Part shown: positions 27,773-35,702 of the stretch, in pieces | Numbering within the stretch: the first letter of the stretch is position 1 | How the letters are laid out: every line of letters begins with the position of its first letter | Origin: Paenibacillus montanisoli | GTDB lineage: Bacteria; Bacillota; Bacilli; Paenibacillales; Paenibacillaceae | DNA: 64,000 nt | Direction of reading: 5' to 3' | NCBI RefSeq assembly: GCF_003268025.1 | Contig: NZ_QLUW01000005.1 | Span: forward strand, 62,001-126,000 | Position numbers and translations under genes: made by a program | Notes under the pieces: generated by a model | The model's database searches: none | Seen by the model: only the letters and a program-made list of their open reading frames with translations | Told to the model about the DNA's origin: nothing

Positions 27773-28355
27773 GCGGTAAGTCTTTATCCTGCTTCTTGCC
27801 GGCAGGCTGGACGGACGCCGCTCCTTCGGTCTGCTCCTCATCATCCTTGTTCAGCGCGACGAACAGGAAGATATAGATGAAGGAAGTGATGAAGGAGAAC
27901 ACGATAACGCCCCACAAATACGTCCTGGCAAAAGGCAGTTCGAAAAAAATGAACATGATCGCCAGGTAGTACAAGATCGTCGTTAATTTCCCCATCCAGT
28001 TTGCTGGTACCGTCTTCTTCCCCCGGAAATGAAAGAAAGCCGATCCGATGATCATCCCTGCGTCGCGGATAAATATAGCCGCGCCCGCGCTCCAAGGAAT
28101 ATGTCCGGTTAAGAGCAGCGACAAAATGACGGTAATCATCATTGTCTTGTCCGCAAGCGGATCCAGCATCGCCCCTACCGAGGTCACCTGTCCATACTTC
28201 CGGGCCAAATAACCGTCCAGTATATCTGTCAGTCCGGCTATGACCACGACTAAAAATGCCCACTTCATATGATTCGAAGAGTCCGATGCAAAAACGGCAA
28301 CGTAAACGGGTATTAAGGCAAAGCGAAGCATCGTGAGCAAATTAGGCAAATTCAA
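27765..28355 (-). CDS. pgsA: CDP-diacylglycerol-glycerol-3-phosphate 3-phosphatidyltransferase
   Basis: 196 aa integral membrane enzyme that makes phosphatidylglycerol phosphate. The CDP-alcohol phosphatidyltransferase motif is intact: DILDGYLARKYG followed by GAMLDPLADK, which holds the conserved Asp residues. There are about five transmembrane segments and a hydrophilic C-terminal tail of about 25 residues (EEQTEGAASVQPAGKKQDK). The start is the TTG at 28355, preceded by AAGGGGG. It is divergent from the plus-strand Ig protein. Most bacilli have a pgsA elsewhere, so this may be a second copy; the exact alcohol substrate is inferred. Confidence 0.85.
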   Translation of the reverse strand: MNLPNLLTMLRFALIPVYVAVFASDSSNHMKWAFLVVVIAGLTDILDGYLARKYGQVTSVGAMLDPLADKTMMITVILSLLLTGHIPWSAGAAIFIRDAGMIIGSAFFHFRGKKTVPANWMGKLTTILYYLAIMFIFFELPFARTYLWGVIVFSFITSFIYIFLFVALNKDDEEQTEGAASVQPAGKKQDKDLPHV

Positions 28356-28599
28356 ACGTTTACGCCCCCTTACCTTCTAACGGAAAGATGCTTCTGAAGA
28401 TTCTTTCCCATTATAACTCTACGCTGGAAAAAATAAAACCAGTGCAAGTGCCGCGAAATCCAGCCATTCTTCTCTCTGAGCCGCCGTGCCCGGGCAACTA
28501 AATATGGAAAAAGATGTGTTATGCCTTCAAATTTCAGTCTCGATAGCCGTTAATTATAGAAGATACGGAAAAATCGAGTCTTTGGAGGTTTTAAACCAC

Positions 28600-30774
28600 A
28601 TGCGCACGAACAAACACGCGGCATCTAAACGGTACGGTACCTGGCTGTCCGTCATGCTCGCCATCGTCCTTAGCTTCTCGTCCTTTGCGGGACTTGCCTA
28701 CGCGGAAGAGGTTGTAACAGGCATTACATTCGACAATGCGCCTTCGCCAGCCGTGCTATATGTTGATGACGATACGATTTCCCTGCAAGTAAATGCATCG
28801 ATTCCGGGCGCGACTTCCGTCAAAGACGTTACGAATGACGCCGTGTGGAGCTCATCCAATACGGCCGTCGCGAAAGCGTCCGCAGGCGTGCTGGTCGGCC
28901 TGACCAGCGGCACGGCAATCGTAAGCGCCTCGTACAAAGGCTTCAAAATCACGCTCCCTGTCTCCGTACACTATCTATATGACAGCGTCAAACTGACGGA
29001 GAATGGAAATCTCGCGGCAACGGCGGCAGACGTCCATCTCGGCGATACGATCGCCTATGAGCTGATGGCGGCAAAGAGCGGCAAAGCCGACGAGAACGTC
29101 ACCGATTCCGCACTATGGACGAGCTCCAGCACCTCGGTTGCAACCGTGGACGCCGGGGAAATCAAGCTGCTTGCGGCCGGCGAAACAACGATCACGGCCA
29201 AATATAAAGGCAGATCCGATTCCATAAAGCTATCTGTTACCTCGCCTTACAAGTCATTATCGATCTCCCCGGAGGAGCTGCTGGAGTTCAACGTCGGCGA
29301 CAGCGCCGCAGCATTGTCGGCTTCGGCCGCGGATGAAGACGATACGCTATCCGACGTTACCGATCTTGCGGAATGGACAACCGGCAATTCCGCTGTCGTT
29401 ACCGTCTCCAAAGGCGTCGTCACTCCGGTTGGAAGCGGTACGACGACGATTTCCGTTTCCTGCCTGGGCGTTAAGAGCCGCATCGACGTTGTTGTCCGCC
29501 CGGCCTTCGAAGCCATGCGCATCACGCCGAAAGAAGATCAGCATGTCACGCTGCAAGATGAACCGATCCAATTCAGCGTCGTTGTTAGGAAAGGCGACGA
29601 AGCGCCGGAGACCGTCACCTCCAAGGCGACATGGACATCCTCGAACTTCTATGCGGCCACCGTAAGCAAGGACGGAGTCGTCATGCCGAAAGGGGTGGGC
29701 ACGACCTTTATTAAAGCCAGCTACTTGGGCGTTTCGCAGCAAGTATCCGTAACGGTTTATCCTACGGTCGGCAGCCTGAAGGCAGCCAAAGCTTCCGTAG
29801 ACGCGTTCTTGGACGAAGCCATCGCGCTTCCTAAGGTGACTGCGGAGTCGATCGCCGAAGAAACCATCGATGTCTCGAGTCTTGTGAGCTGGACAAGCAG
29901 CAATAAAGATATCGTGGACAAGGTGGATGGCACATGGACCGCAAAGAAGCTCGGCACAGCCGTTCTAACCGGAACCGTTCAATCCAAATCGGTCAGCGTT
30001 ACCGTAGAAGTGCACGAGAGGCCGATTTTACTGACGCCCGATCAAGCCAATGCTTCCGTCATCATCGGCAAGGAAATCAAGCTGCCGGTCATTACCGTCA
30101 TGTATGAAAGCGGCGAAGAGGAAAATGTCACGGACAAAGTGACCTGGAAGAGCTCGTCTGCCAACCTGCTCGTGAAAACGCCGAATATGAGAGGCTTGCA
30201 GGCGTCGAACGTCACATTGACCGCCACCTACCTGGGCAAATCAACGACAGTCCGCGTCGCGATCGAAGAGGAAATTAAGAAACTGTTCGTAGAGACGGAG
30301 ACCCTTACCTTGAATCCTTCCCGGACCAAGAGCCTGAAAGTGACGGGCATATACAAGAGCGGTAAATCCGTATCCCTCACGACCAAGATGAACTGGGAAG
30401 TCAATCCGGAAACGCTCGCTTCCATTAAGAACGGCTCCATAAAGGCACTTAAGGAAGGCTCAGGCAAGCTGACAGGCACGTATCAAGGCAAATCCGTCGA
30501 GGTTGCCCTTACGGTCGTCGCTAAAGTGAAGAAGCTCAGTGCGTCGACCAAATCCGTTACGCTTGCAGCCGAGGGCAAAGAAACCGTTAACGTAACGGCG
30601 GAGTACGAAGGCGGCCGCGTAACCGATGTAACGAAGACCGCTGCTTGGACGGTCGGCAATCGAAAAGTGGCAACCGTCCAGAACGGCATCGTCACCGCGG
30701 CAGCTAAAGGAAGCACAATCATAAAAGCCGTGCTCGACGGCAAGTCCGTCAGCATCCGGGTCGTCGTAAAATAA
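28600..30774 (+). CDS. Secreted protein made of repeated Big_2 Ig-like domains
   Basis: 724 aa. The signal peptide is WLSVMLAIVLSFSSFAGLAYA. The rest is about eight tandem bacterial Ig-like (Big_2) units of 80-90 residues, each with 'v.W.ssn..va.v..G.v....Gt.tIta.y.gks..v.v.V'. No SLH, LPXTG or stalk anchor is seen and no enzyme domain, so it is a pure adhesion or spacer protein as far as sequence shows. The start is the ATG at 28600, after TTTGGAGGT; a longer reading from 28486 lacks a ribosome site. It is the only plus-strand gene in the first 42 kb and is closed by a bidirectional terminator. Confidence 0.85.
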   Translation: MRTNKHAASKRYGTWLSVMLAIVLSFSSFAGLAYAEEVVTGITFDNAPSPAVLYVDDDTISLQVNASIPGATSVKDVTNDAVWSSSNTAVAKASAGVLVGLTSGTAIVSASYKGFKITLPVSVHYLYDSVKLTENGNLAATAADVHLGDTIAYELMAAKSGKADENVTDSALWTSSSTSVATVDAGEIKLLAAGETTITAKYKGRSDSIKLSVTSPYKSLSISPEELLEFNVGDSAAALSASAADEDDTLSDVTDLAEWTTGNSAVVTVSKGVVTPVGSGTTTISVSCLGVKSRIDVVVRPAFEAMRITPKEDQHVTLQDEPIQFSVVVRKGDEAPETVTSKATWTSSNFYAATVSKDGVVMPKGVGTTFIKASYLGVSQQVSVTVYPTVGSLKAAKASVDAFLDEAIALPKVTAESIAEETIDVSSLVSWTSSNKDIVDKVDGTWTAKKLGTAVLTGTVQSKSVSVTVEVHERPILLTPDQANASVIIGKEIKLPVITVMYESGEEENVTDKVTWKSSSANLLVKTPNMRGLQASNVTLTATYLGKSTTVRVAIEEEIKKLFVETETLTLNPSRTKSLKVTGIYKSGKSVSLTTKMNWEVNPETLASIKNGSIKALKEGSGKLTGTYQGKSVEVALTVVAKVKKLSASTKSVTLAAEGKETVNVTAEYEGGRVTDVTKTAAWTVGNRKVATVQNGIVTAAAKGSTIIKAVLDGKSVSIRVVVK

Positions 30775-30788
30775 CCTCTCTTCTCATC

Positions 30789-30851
30789 AAAAAAGCACCT
30801 CGTTCGACGCAATCACCGCGAGCGGCGACGATAGTCGAAGAGGTGCTTTTT
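30789..30851. terminator. Bidirectional terminator between the Ig-protein gene and epuA
   Basis: AAAAAGCACCTC at the left pairs with GAGGTGCTTTTT at the right, extended by TTCGAC/GTCGAA, with T-runs on both strands. It serves the converging genes on both sides. Confidence 0.85.
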
Positions 30852-30917
30852 GGATAAGGGACGAAAAAGAGCGGGTCCAGGATTGCCCCTCCTGTGACCG
30901 CCATGTGAAAGTATAAA

Positions 30918-31274
30918 TTAATCCGCAAATACAAGATCGTACATATGCTTCCAAGTCGCAAGGTCAAATACTTCTTCTCCCGGGCGATGGCCAAGGACCG
31001 CATACCCAGCATACATGCCGCCGAGCAGAGCAAGGACGCACAGGATCGGAACGATGCTCTTTCGCAGCGTCCACAGAAGGGCCCGAAGTGCCGGATGGCG
31101 CTTTTTGCGCACCGACGCCTTCCCTTTAACAACACCGGACTCGCGTTCCGGCTGGTTATTGCCGCCTTGACGCTGCTTCTTGCTTGCCGGCGGTGAGCTC
31201 AGCAGATTAGGCCGCTCCGCTTGCGCGACGCTTTCCATGCCGGCCGCCGTTTCTTTTTTTGCATCCATACGCAT
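30918..31274 (-). CDS. epuA: EpuA-like small membrane protein (annotated as DNA-directed RNA polymerase subunit beta family)
   Basis: 118 aa. Residues 1-60 are hydrophilic and basic (Lys/Arg/Gln-rich), then there is a single transmembrane segment (about 72-95) and a C-terminal conserved tail containing LGHRPGEEVFDLATWKHMYD, as in the EpuA family (PF11772 type), often mislabelled as an RNA polymerase beta subunit. Its function is not established. It follows flhP by 11 bp and belongs to the conserved mbl-flhO-flhP block of Bacillales. The ATG at 31274 has only a weak ribosome site, suggesting coupling to flhP. Confidence 0.75.
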   Translation of the reverse strand: MRMDAKKETAAGMESVAQAERPNLLSSPPASKKQRQGGNNQPERESGVVKGKASVRKKRHPALRALLWTLRKSIVPILCVLALLGGMYAGYAVLGHRPGEEVFDLATWKHMYDLVFAD

Positions 31275-31285
31275 TCACTCATTTC

Positions 31286-32107
31286 TTACGCGCGCAGATT
31301 GTTCGCAAGGCCCAGCATCGTATCGCTGGAGGACAATGCCCTTGCGCTGAGCTGATAAGCCCGCTGCACGCTGATCAATTCGGTCATCTCGTCGGACATG
31401 ACAACATTAGATTGCTCCAAAAAGCCCTGTTTGATATCGATATTCGTTTCCGCGCTCGCGGTCACCTGGTGAAGTACATCACCGACCGCAAAACCGTCCG
31501 CAATCGCGAACAAATTGTCCGCAACCTGCGACAGCAGCGAAGGTTTGTCCACCTGCACCAGCTTCAGCCGTCCCATCGGGACAAGCTCGCCGGAAGGGAG
31601 CGTGCCGATGATGCTGCCGCTCGCATCAATGCGGACTTCCTTCATTTCCGCGGGAATCTCGATCGGGTTGCCGTCGACAGATGAGATCGGGTAACCCTCT
31701 TTAGTCGTCAATATATGAACGCCGTCACGCGTGAACGAGGTCTGAAACGACCCGCCGCGCGTATAACCGAGATCGCCTTGGTCGTTAACGGTTACTTCAA
31801 ACAGCGCATTACCTTCGATCGCGACGTCAAGAGGCTGGTCCGTTTGCTGAATCGGTCCTTGGGAGAAATCCGGCTGAATCATGGTCAACCGCGAGCCCCA
31901 GCCTTGGTTGAAGCCAAGCGGCGTAAGCCGTCCCGGCTGATTAAACACCTCCGGCTGCTTCTTCAGCGTTGTCAGCAGGTCCTCGAATGTCCCGGTCTTG
32001 CGCTTATAGCCGACCGTATTCACGTTGGCGATATTGTCCGCCAATAGGTCCAGCTTCTGCTGCAGCCCGCTCATGGACACCATCGCGTTAATCATCGAAC
32101 CGTTCAA
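31286..32107 (-). CDS. flhP: Flagellar hook-basal body rod protein FlhP
   Basis: 273 aa, FlgG/FlgF family. Rod proteins form the distal drive shaft. The N-terminal helix with the rod motif (DLLADNIANVNTVGYKR) and the C-terminal helix (ISVQRAYQLSARALSSSDTML) are the two terminal coiled-coil parts typical of axial proteins. It lies 58 bp downstream of flhO on the same strand, as in Bacillus. Confidence 0.92.
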   Translation of the reverse strand: MNGSMINAMVSMSGLQQKLDLLADNIANVNTVGYKRKTGTFEDLLTTLKKQPEVFNQPGRLTPLGFNQGWGSRLTMIQPDFSQGPIQQTDQPLDVAIEGNALFEVTVNDQGDLGYTRGGSFQTSFTRDGVHILTTKEGYPISSVDGNPIEIPAEMKEVRIDASGSIIGTLPSGELVPMGRLKLVQVDKPSLLSQVADNLFAIADGFAVGDVLHQVTASAETNIDIKQGFLEQSNVVMSDEMTELISVQRAYQLSARALSSSDTMLGLANNLRA

Positions 32108-32165
32108 TTCTGCAACCTCCTCTGCCGTGCGTCCTCACGCATCGCTCATGCTGCTATGCGGGCGG

Positions 32166-33029
32166 TTATACCCGTCCGATCTCATTCACCGCTTTATCCA
32201 AACTTTTATCATAAAATTGTATAACCTTCTGGTTCGCTTCATAAGCACGCGCCGCCGACATCAAGTCGACCATCGACTGAGCCGAATCGACGTTGGAGCG
32301 CTCGACGTACCCTTGCTTCAGCTCTACGCGGTCATTCGCGCCGATCGGACGGATCCCGGCCGCATCGTCGCCGACCCTGAACTTACCATCTCCTTCGCGG
32401 ATGAGCATGTTCGGATTCTCGACCCGCGTAATAAGCAATTGACCGGCGCTGGCGCCCGTCATCGGATCAACGAGCTGATTGCCGCTCGTCAAGACCAATT
32501 GATTGAACGTCATGCCGTCAGGCAAGCGGAACGGCTGCTCGTCGGCGCCGAGTACGCGGGATCCGTCGGGCAGCGTCAGGTAGCCCTCATCGTCAAGCTT
32601 GAATTGGCCGTCCCGCGTATAACGGGTTTCGCCGTTTGTATTCTGAACCGTAAAGAATGCCTGCGGCTGAAACACGTAGCTCCCGTCCGCCGACATCGCT
32701 TTGCCGGATGCGTCGAAATTCATGCCGGGCACCTCGATGTCCGATACGATGGCGAAATCGCTGAACCGATTCGTCTGCATCAAGTCGCCCTGCAGGTTGA
32801 TCTGAATGCTTTCTTCCGCGAACACCCCGGTATTGAGCTTGCCGACCGCGCGGCCGCCTCCTTCTTCAACGCCGGAGAGCCGAAGCAGCATATCCGGGAA
32901 GGAGTGCGTAACGGCGCTCTTCTGTTTATAACCGGGTGTATTCAAGTTTGAAATATTATTGGTTACCGTATCATGCCGGTGCTGCTGCGAAATCATCCCC
33001 GATGCAGCGGTATACAGACCTCTTAGCAT
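32166..33029 (-). CDS. flhO: Flagellar hook-basal body rod protein FlhO
   Basis: 287 aa, paralogue of the next gene. The N-terminus LRGLYTAASGMISQQHRHDT continues into the rod motif NNISNLNTPGYKQK, and the C-terminus has VDLMSAARAYEANQKVIQFYD, both conserved in flagellar axial proteins. The start is the ATG at 33029, six bases after AGGAGGT; the frame open to 33194 has no ribosome site at its far end. A sigma-D-like promoter is possible upstream (33116-33143). Confidence 0.93.
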   Translation of the reverse strand: MLRGLYTAASGMISQQHRHDTVTNNISNLNTPGYKQKSAVTHSFPDMLLRLSGVEEGGGRAVGKLNTGVFAEESIQINLQGDLMQTNRFSDFAIVSDIEVPGMNFDASGKAMSADGSYVFQPQAFFTVQNTNGETRYTRDGQFKLDDEGYLTLPDGSRVLGADEQPFRLPDGMTFNQLVLTSGNQLVDPMTGASAGQLLITRVENPNMLIREGDGKFRVGDDAAGIRPIGANDRVELKQGYVERSNVDSAQSMVDLMSAARAYEANQKVIQFYDKSLDKAVNEIGRV

Positions 33030-33115
33030 GAAGCTACCTCCTGAACGCTGTAACGTTGCCGGATCGGCTCTTTCGTTCCCATCCATATGGCCGAACCATC
33101 TAATCTCTACCGTAT

Positions 33116-33143
33116 ATATCGGACAACTCGTCCTCTCGATGTA
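33116..33143 (-). promoter_or_regulatory. Possible sigma-D promoter upstream of flhO
   Basis: The minus strand reads TACA (33140-33143), a 16-bp gap, then TCCGATAT (33116-33123), close to the flagellar consensus TAAA-N15-GCCGATAT. The fit is imperfect in both boxes and spacing. Confidence 0.35.
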
Positions 33144-33244
33144 TAGAAGGCCGCATGACTTAAGAACTATTCTGCAGGCGATGCCCCTCGGCACGCCCCC
33201 CTAAGGCGTCCTACCCGGACATCCTGCAGCTGCCGCTTCGCAGC

Positions 33245-34258
33245 TTATGCTTGGCGCTTGGTTTTCTCTCTGCGAGGAGAGCGGTCCAAATGGTCGAGCA
33301 GCAGGCCTGTCCCTTTCACGACGCAATGCATCGGGTCTTCAGCGATCAATACAGGTACTTTCAGTTCCTCGGCCAGAAGCGCGTCAAGGCCGCTAAGAAG
33401 CGCGCCGCCCCCCGTCAGGATGACGCCGCGGTCAATAATATCGGCCGACAATTCCGGCGGTGTCCGCTCCAGCACGGACTTGGCCGCCGATACAATGGAC
33501 GACACCGGTTCCCAAAGCGCTTCGCGCACTTCTTCCGAATATATCGTCACCGTAAGCGGCAAGCCCGTAACCATATCCCGTCCGCGAATGTCGATCTCGT
33601 CTTTGAAGCCATTGTCATAGACCGAGCCGATTTTGATCTTGATATCCTCGCTAGTCCGTTCGCCGATCATCAGCTTGTACTTATTCTTGATATACTTCAT
33701 GATCGCTTCATCGAACTTGTCCCCTGCGATCTTAATCGAAGAGGCGGTCACAACGTCGCCCATGGAAAGCACGGCTACGTCCGTTGTGCCGCCGCCAATA
33801 TCGACAACCATGTTGCCGCTAGGCTGATAAATGTCCATGCCCGCGCCAATCGCGGCCGCCTTCGGCTCCTCTTCGAGGAAGACGTCCTTTGCGCCGCTGC
33901 GCTCGGCAGCTTCGCGGATCGCCTTCTGCTCCACCGACGTAATGTTCGTCGGGGCGCAAATTAAGATGCGAGGGCGGCTGTACCAAGAACGGCCGCCGAC
34001 GCGATCGATAAAGGCCTTCAGCATGATTTCCGTAATTTCGAAATCGGCGATAACGCCGTCTCTCAGCGGTCTGATGGCGATAATGTTACCAGGAGTCCGT
34101 CCGACCATCCGATGCGCTTCTTCACCTACCGCAAGCACGCGCTTCGTCTCGCTTTCAATCGCGACGACAGAAGGCTCATCCAGTACAACGCCCCTCCCTC
34201 TTACGTGAATGGAGACATTCGCTGTCCCTAAATCGATCCCAATATCCTTGCTAAACAT
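33245..34258 (-). CDS. mbl: MreB-like rod-shape protein Mbl
   Basis: 337 aa actin-fold ATPase that forms membrane-associated filaments guiding sidewall synthesis. Visible are FSKDIGIDLGTANVSIHVRG (phosphate 1), VDIGGGTTDVAVLS (phosphate 2) and GVILTGGGALLSGL (adenosine motif). The start is the ATG at 34258 after GGAGG; a longer reading to 34276 runs through the ribosome site. Called mbl rather than mreB from its place between spoIIID and flhO, as in Bacillus. Confidence 0.95.
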   Translation of the reverse strand: MFSKDIGIDLGTANVSIHVRGRGVVLDEPSVVAIESETKRVLAVGEEAHRMVGRTPGNIIAIRPLRDGVIADFEITEIMLKAFIDRVGGRSWYSRPRILICAPTNITSVEQKAIREAAERSGAKDVFLEEEPKAAAIGAGMDIYQPSGNMVVDIGGGTTDVAVLSMGDVVTASSIKIAGDKFDEAIMKYIKNKYKLMIGERTSEDIKIKIGSVYDNGFKDEIDIRGRDMVTGLPLTVTIYSEEVREALWEPVSSIVSAAKSVLERTPPELSADIIDRGVILTGGGALLSGLDALLAEELKVPVLIAEDPMHCVVKGTGLLLDHLDRSPRREKTKRQA

Positions 34259-34362
34259 AAGTACTAAATCCTCCACGGCGAATAAGAATTCGATGCAATG
34301 ATCATCTTGTTTAGTATTCGCTGAAATGATCGAAATTCCTCTATTTTTGTAGAAAAAATCGC

Positions 34363-34650
34363 TTACGTTTTTGCAGCTGCGAGAACCTCGCGCTTACGCC
34401 CGGAGCTCTTCTTATACTTGATTTTGGTCGCTTCTCCTCCCCTCAGGTGCCGGATCGACTTGTGGTACTCTAGGATATGCTTCACCTGGTCCGCCAAATC
34501 GGGATTTATTTCCGGCAAACGCTCGGTCAAATCCTTGTGCACCGTGCTCTTGGAGACGCCAAATTCTTTAGCGATCGTCCGCACCGTGTGCTTCGTCTCG
34601 ACGATGCAACGGCCGATTTTTATGGTCCGTTCTTTGATGTAATCGTGCAC
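34363..34650 (-). CDS. spoIIID: Sporulation transcription factor SpoIIID
   Basis: 95 aa DNA-binding regulator of the mother cell. The helix-turn-helix TIAKEFGVSKSTVHKDLTER is intact, followed by a basic C-terminal tail (KKSSGRKRE), both known to contact DNA in SpoIIID. The start is a GTG at 34650, seven bases after GGGAGG. It is preceded by a very good sigma-E promoter (34684-34711), consistent with its known mother-cell timing. Confidence 0.96.
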   Translation of the reverse strand: MHDYIKERTIKIGRCIVETKHTVRTIAKEFGVSKSTVHKDLTERLPEINPDLADQVKHILEYHKSIRHLRGGEATKIKYKKSSGRKREVLAAAKT

Positions 34651-34683
34651 GCTCCCGCCTCCCTACTCGAGATAGTTTGGTAC

Positions 34684-34711
34684 ATTATATGAGGGGTACG
34701 GGTATATATTC
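34684..34711 (-). promoter_or_regulatory. Sigma-E promoter of spoIIID
   Basis: The minus strand reads GAATATA (34705-34711), a 13-bp spacer, then CATATAAT (34684-34691), matching the sigma-E consensus at both boxes. It ends 34 bp before the GTG. Confidence 0.7.
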
Positions 34712-34806
34712 TTTGTGTCCAAGCGTGACAAGCCTAAGAAGCGCAATTATTTTCAGAAACGGGTGCTTTTCCGCTTTCCGGGGCATCCAAACCGCCTAAT
34801 CGGAGC

Positions 34807-34838
34807 AAAAAAAAGAAGGCAGGGACTTCCCTGCCTTC
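34807..34838 (-). terminator. Rho-independent terminator after spoIIQ
   Basis: GAAGGCAGGGA/TCCCTGCCTTC (34815-34825 with 34828-34838) is followed by eight T on the minus strand. Confidence 0.9.
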
Positions 34839-34857
34839 AAAAGTACTGCTTGTGAAA

Positions 34858-35598
34858 TTAGTTCTCTGTAGCGCTTGCGCTAGTGATCAGCGTATTCGGA
34901 TTGATCGGCTTGCCGTCCTTGCGCACTTCGAAGTGCAGGTGGACGCCCAGCTCTTTCTCCAGCTCGCTGCGGCCGGCTTTTGCGATGATCGCGCCTTGCT
35001 TGACTTCGTCGCCGACTTTAACCTGTACGTCGGTCAAGCTGTGGTACACCGTTACGATGCCGTCCGCGTGCTTGATTTCGACAATGTTGCCGTTCAGCGG
35101 GTGCTTCTCGGCTACCACGACGCGGCCGCTGAGCGCTGCCGATACGTCAAATGCGGTGTCGTTCTTCGCGAAGTCGATCCCCATGTTCGTTACAAATGTG
35201 TTGCCCGATTGAATCAGAGCAGCCTGACGTTCTTCGCCGGAAGCTTTCGCGTCATAGAACGGCGCTACGATATCCAGCTGGCTGCGGTCTACCGGCCACT
35301 GCATCAGTTCGGATTCCGATACCTGAACTGCAGCGTCATCAGCCGGCACTTGATCTTCCGTCATTTCATCCGTCGTTCCTTGTGTAACTTCTACGTCGGT
35401 GCTGGCTGGTTTGTCGCTAGTTTCTCCAGCTCCCCCATAGAGCCACATTAAGGTTACGATAATTGCTGCCGCGGCTAGGAATGCTGACGGTGCTGCCCAT
35501 TTCTTAGAAAGCAGCTTTCTCCATGCAGACGGTTTGACGGCAGTGCCTCCCACTACATTTTTGGGAGCTTCTTCATTGAACTTTGATTTATCACTCAT
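34858..35598 (-). CDS. spoIIQ: SpoIIQ-type M23/LytM domain protein
   Basis: 246 aa. One transmembrane segment (about 35-56) anchors an extracytoplasmic LytM (M23) domain (about 110-235). In Bacillus SpoIIQ is made in the forespore and pairs with SpoIIIAH across the septum. The C-terminal HLHFEV (His220, His222) is kept, but the HxGxD motif reads NMGID with Asn138 in place of the first zinc His, so the zinc site is incomplete. The B. subtilis protein is also degenerate at this motif. The ATG at 35598 follows GAGGTGATC. A sigma-F promoter lies just upstream. Confidence 0.9.
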   Translation of the reverse strand: MSDKSKFNEEAPKNVVGGTAVKPSAWRKLLSKKWAAPSAFLAAAAIIVTLMWLYGGAGETSDKPASTDVEVTQGTTDEMTEDQVPADDAAVQVSESELMQWPVDRSQLDIVAPFYDAKASGEERQAALIQSGNTFVTNMGIDFAKNDTAFDVSAALSGRVVVAEKHPLNGNIVEIKHADGIVTVYHSLTDVQVKVGDEVKQGAIIAKAGRSELEKELGVHLHFEVRKDGKPINPNTLITSASATEN

Positions 35599-35618
35599 TG
35601 TTCGATCACCTCACTAGC

Positions 35619-35647
35619 CATTGTTGCCACAACCTAGCAGTTTATAC
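35619..35647 (-). promoter_or_regulatory. Sigma-F promoter of spoIIQ
   Basis: The minus strand reads GTATA (35643-35647), a 14-bp spacer, then GGCAACAATG (35619-35628), matching every fixed base of the forespore -10 pattern GGnnAnAnTn. It lies 21 bp before the ATG. Confidence 0.72.
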
Positions 35648-35702
35648 GTGAGGGTTTAACATTTTTTGAGATTGTTAGAGAACGAGAGTCGCGGCCGCTG
35701 CG

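Noticed and set aside
28600-30774. Tandem DNA repeat array
   Set aside because: The periodicity is at protein level (Ig-like domains); the DNA copies are too diverged to call a nucleotide repeat.
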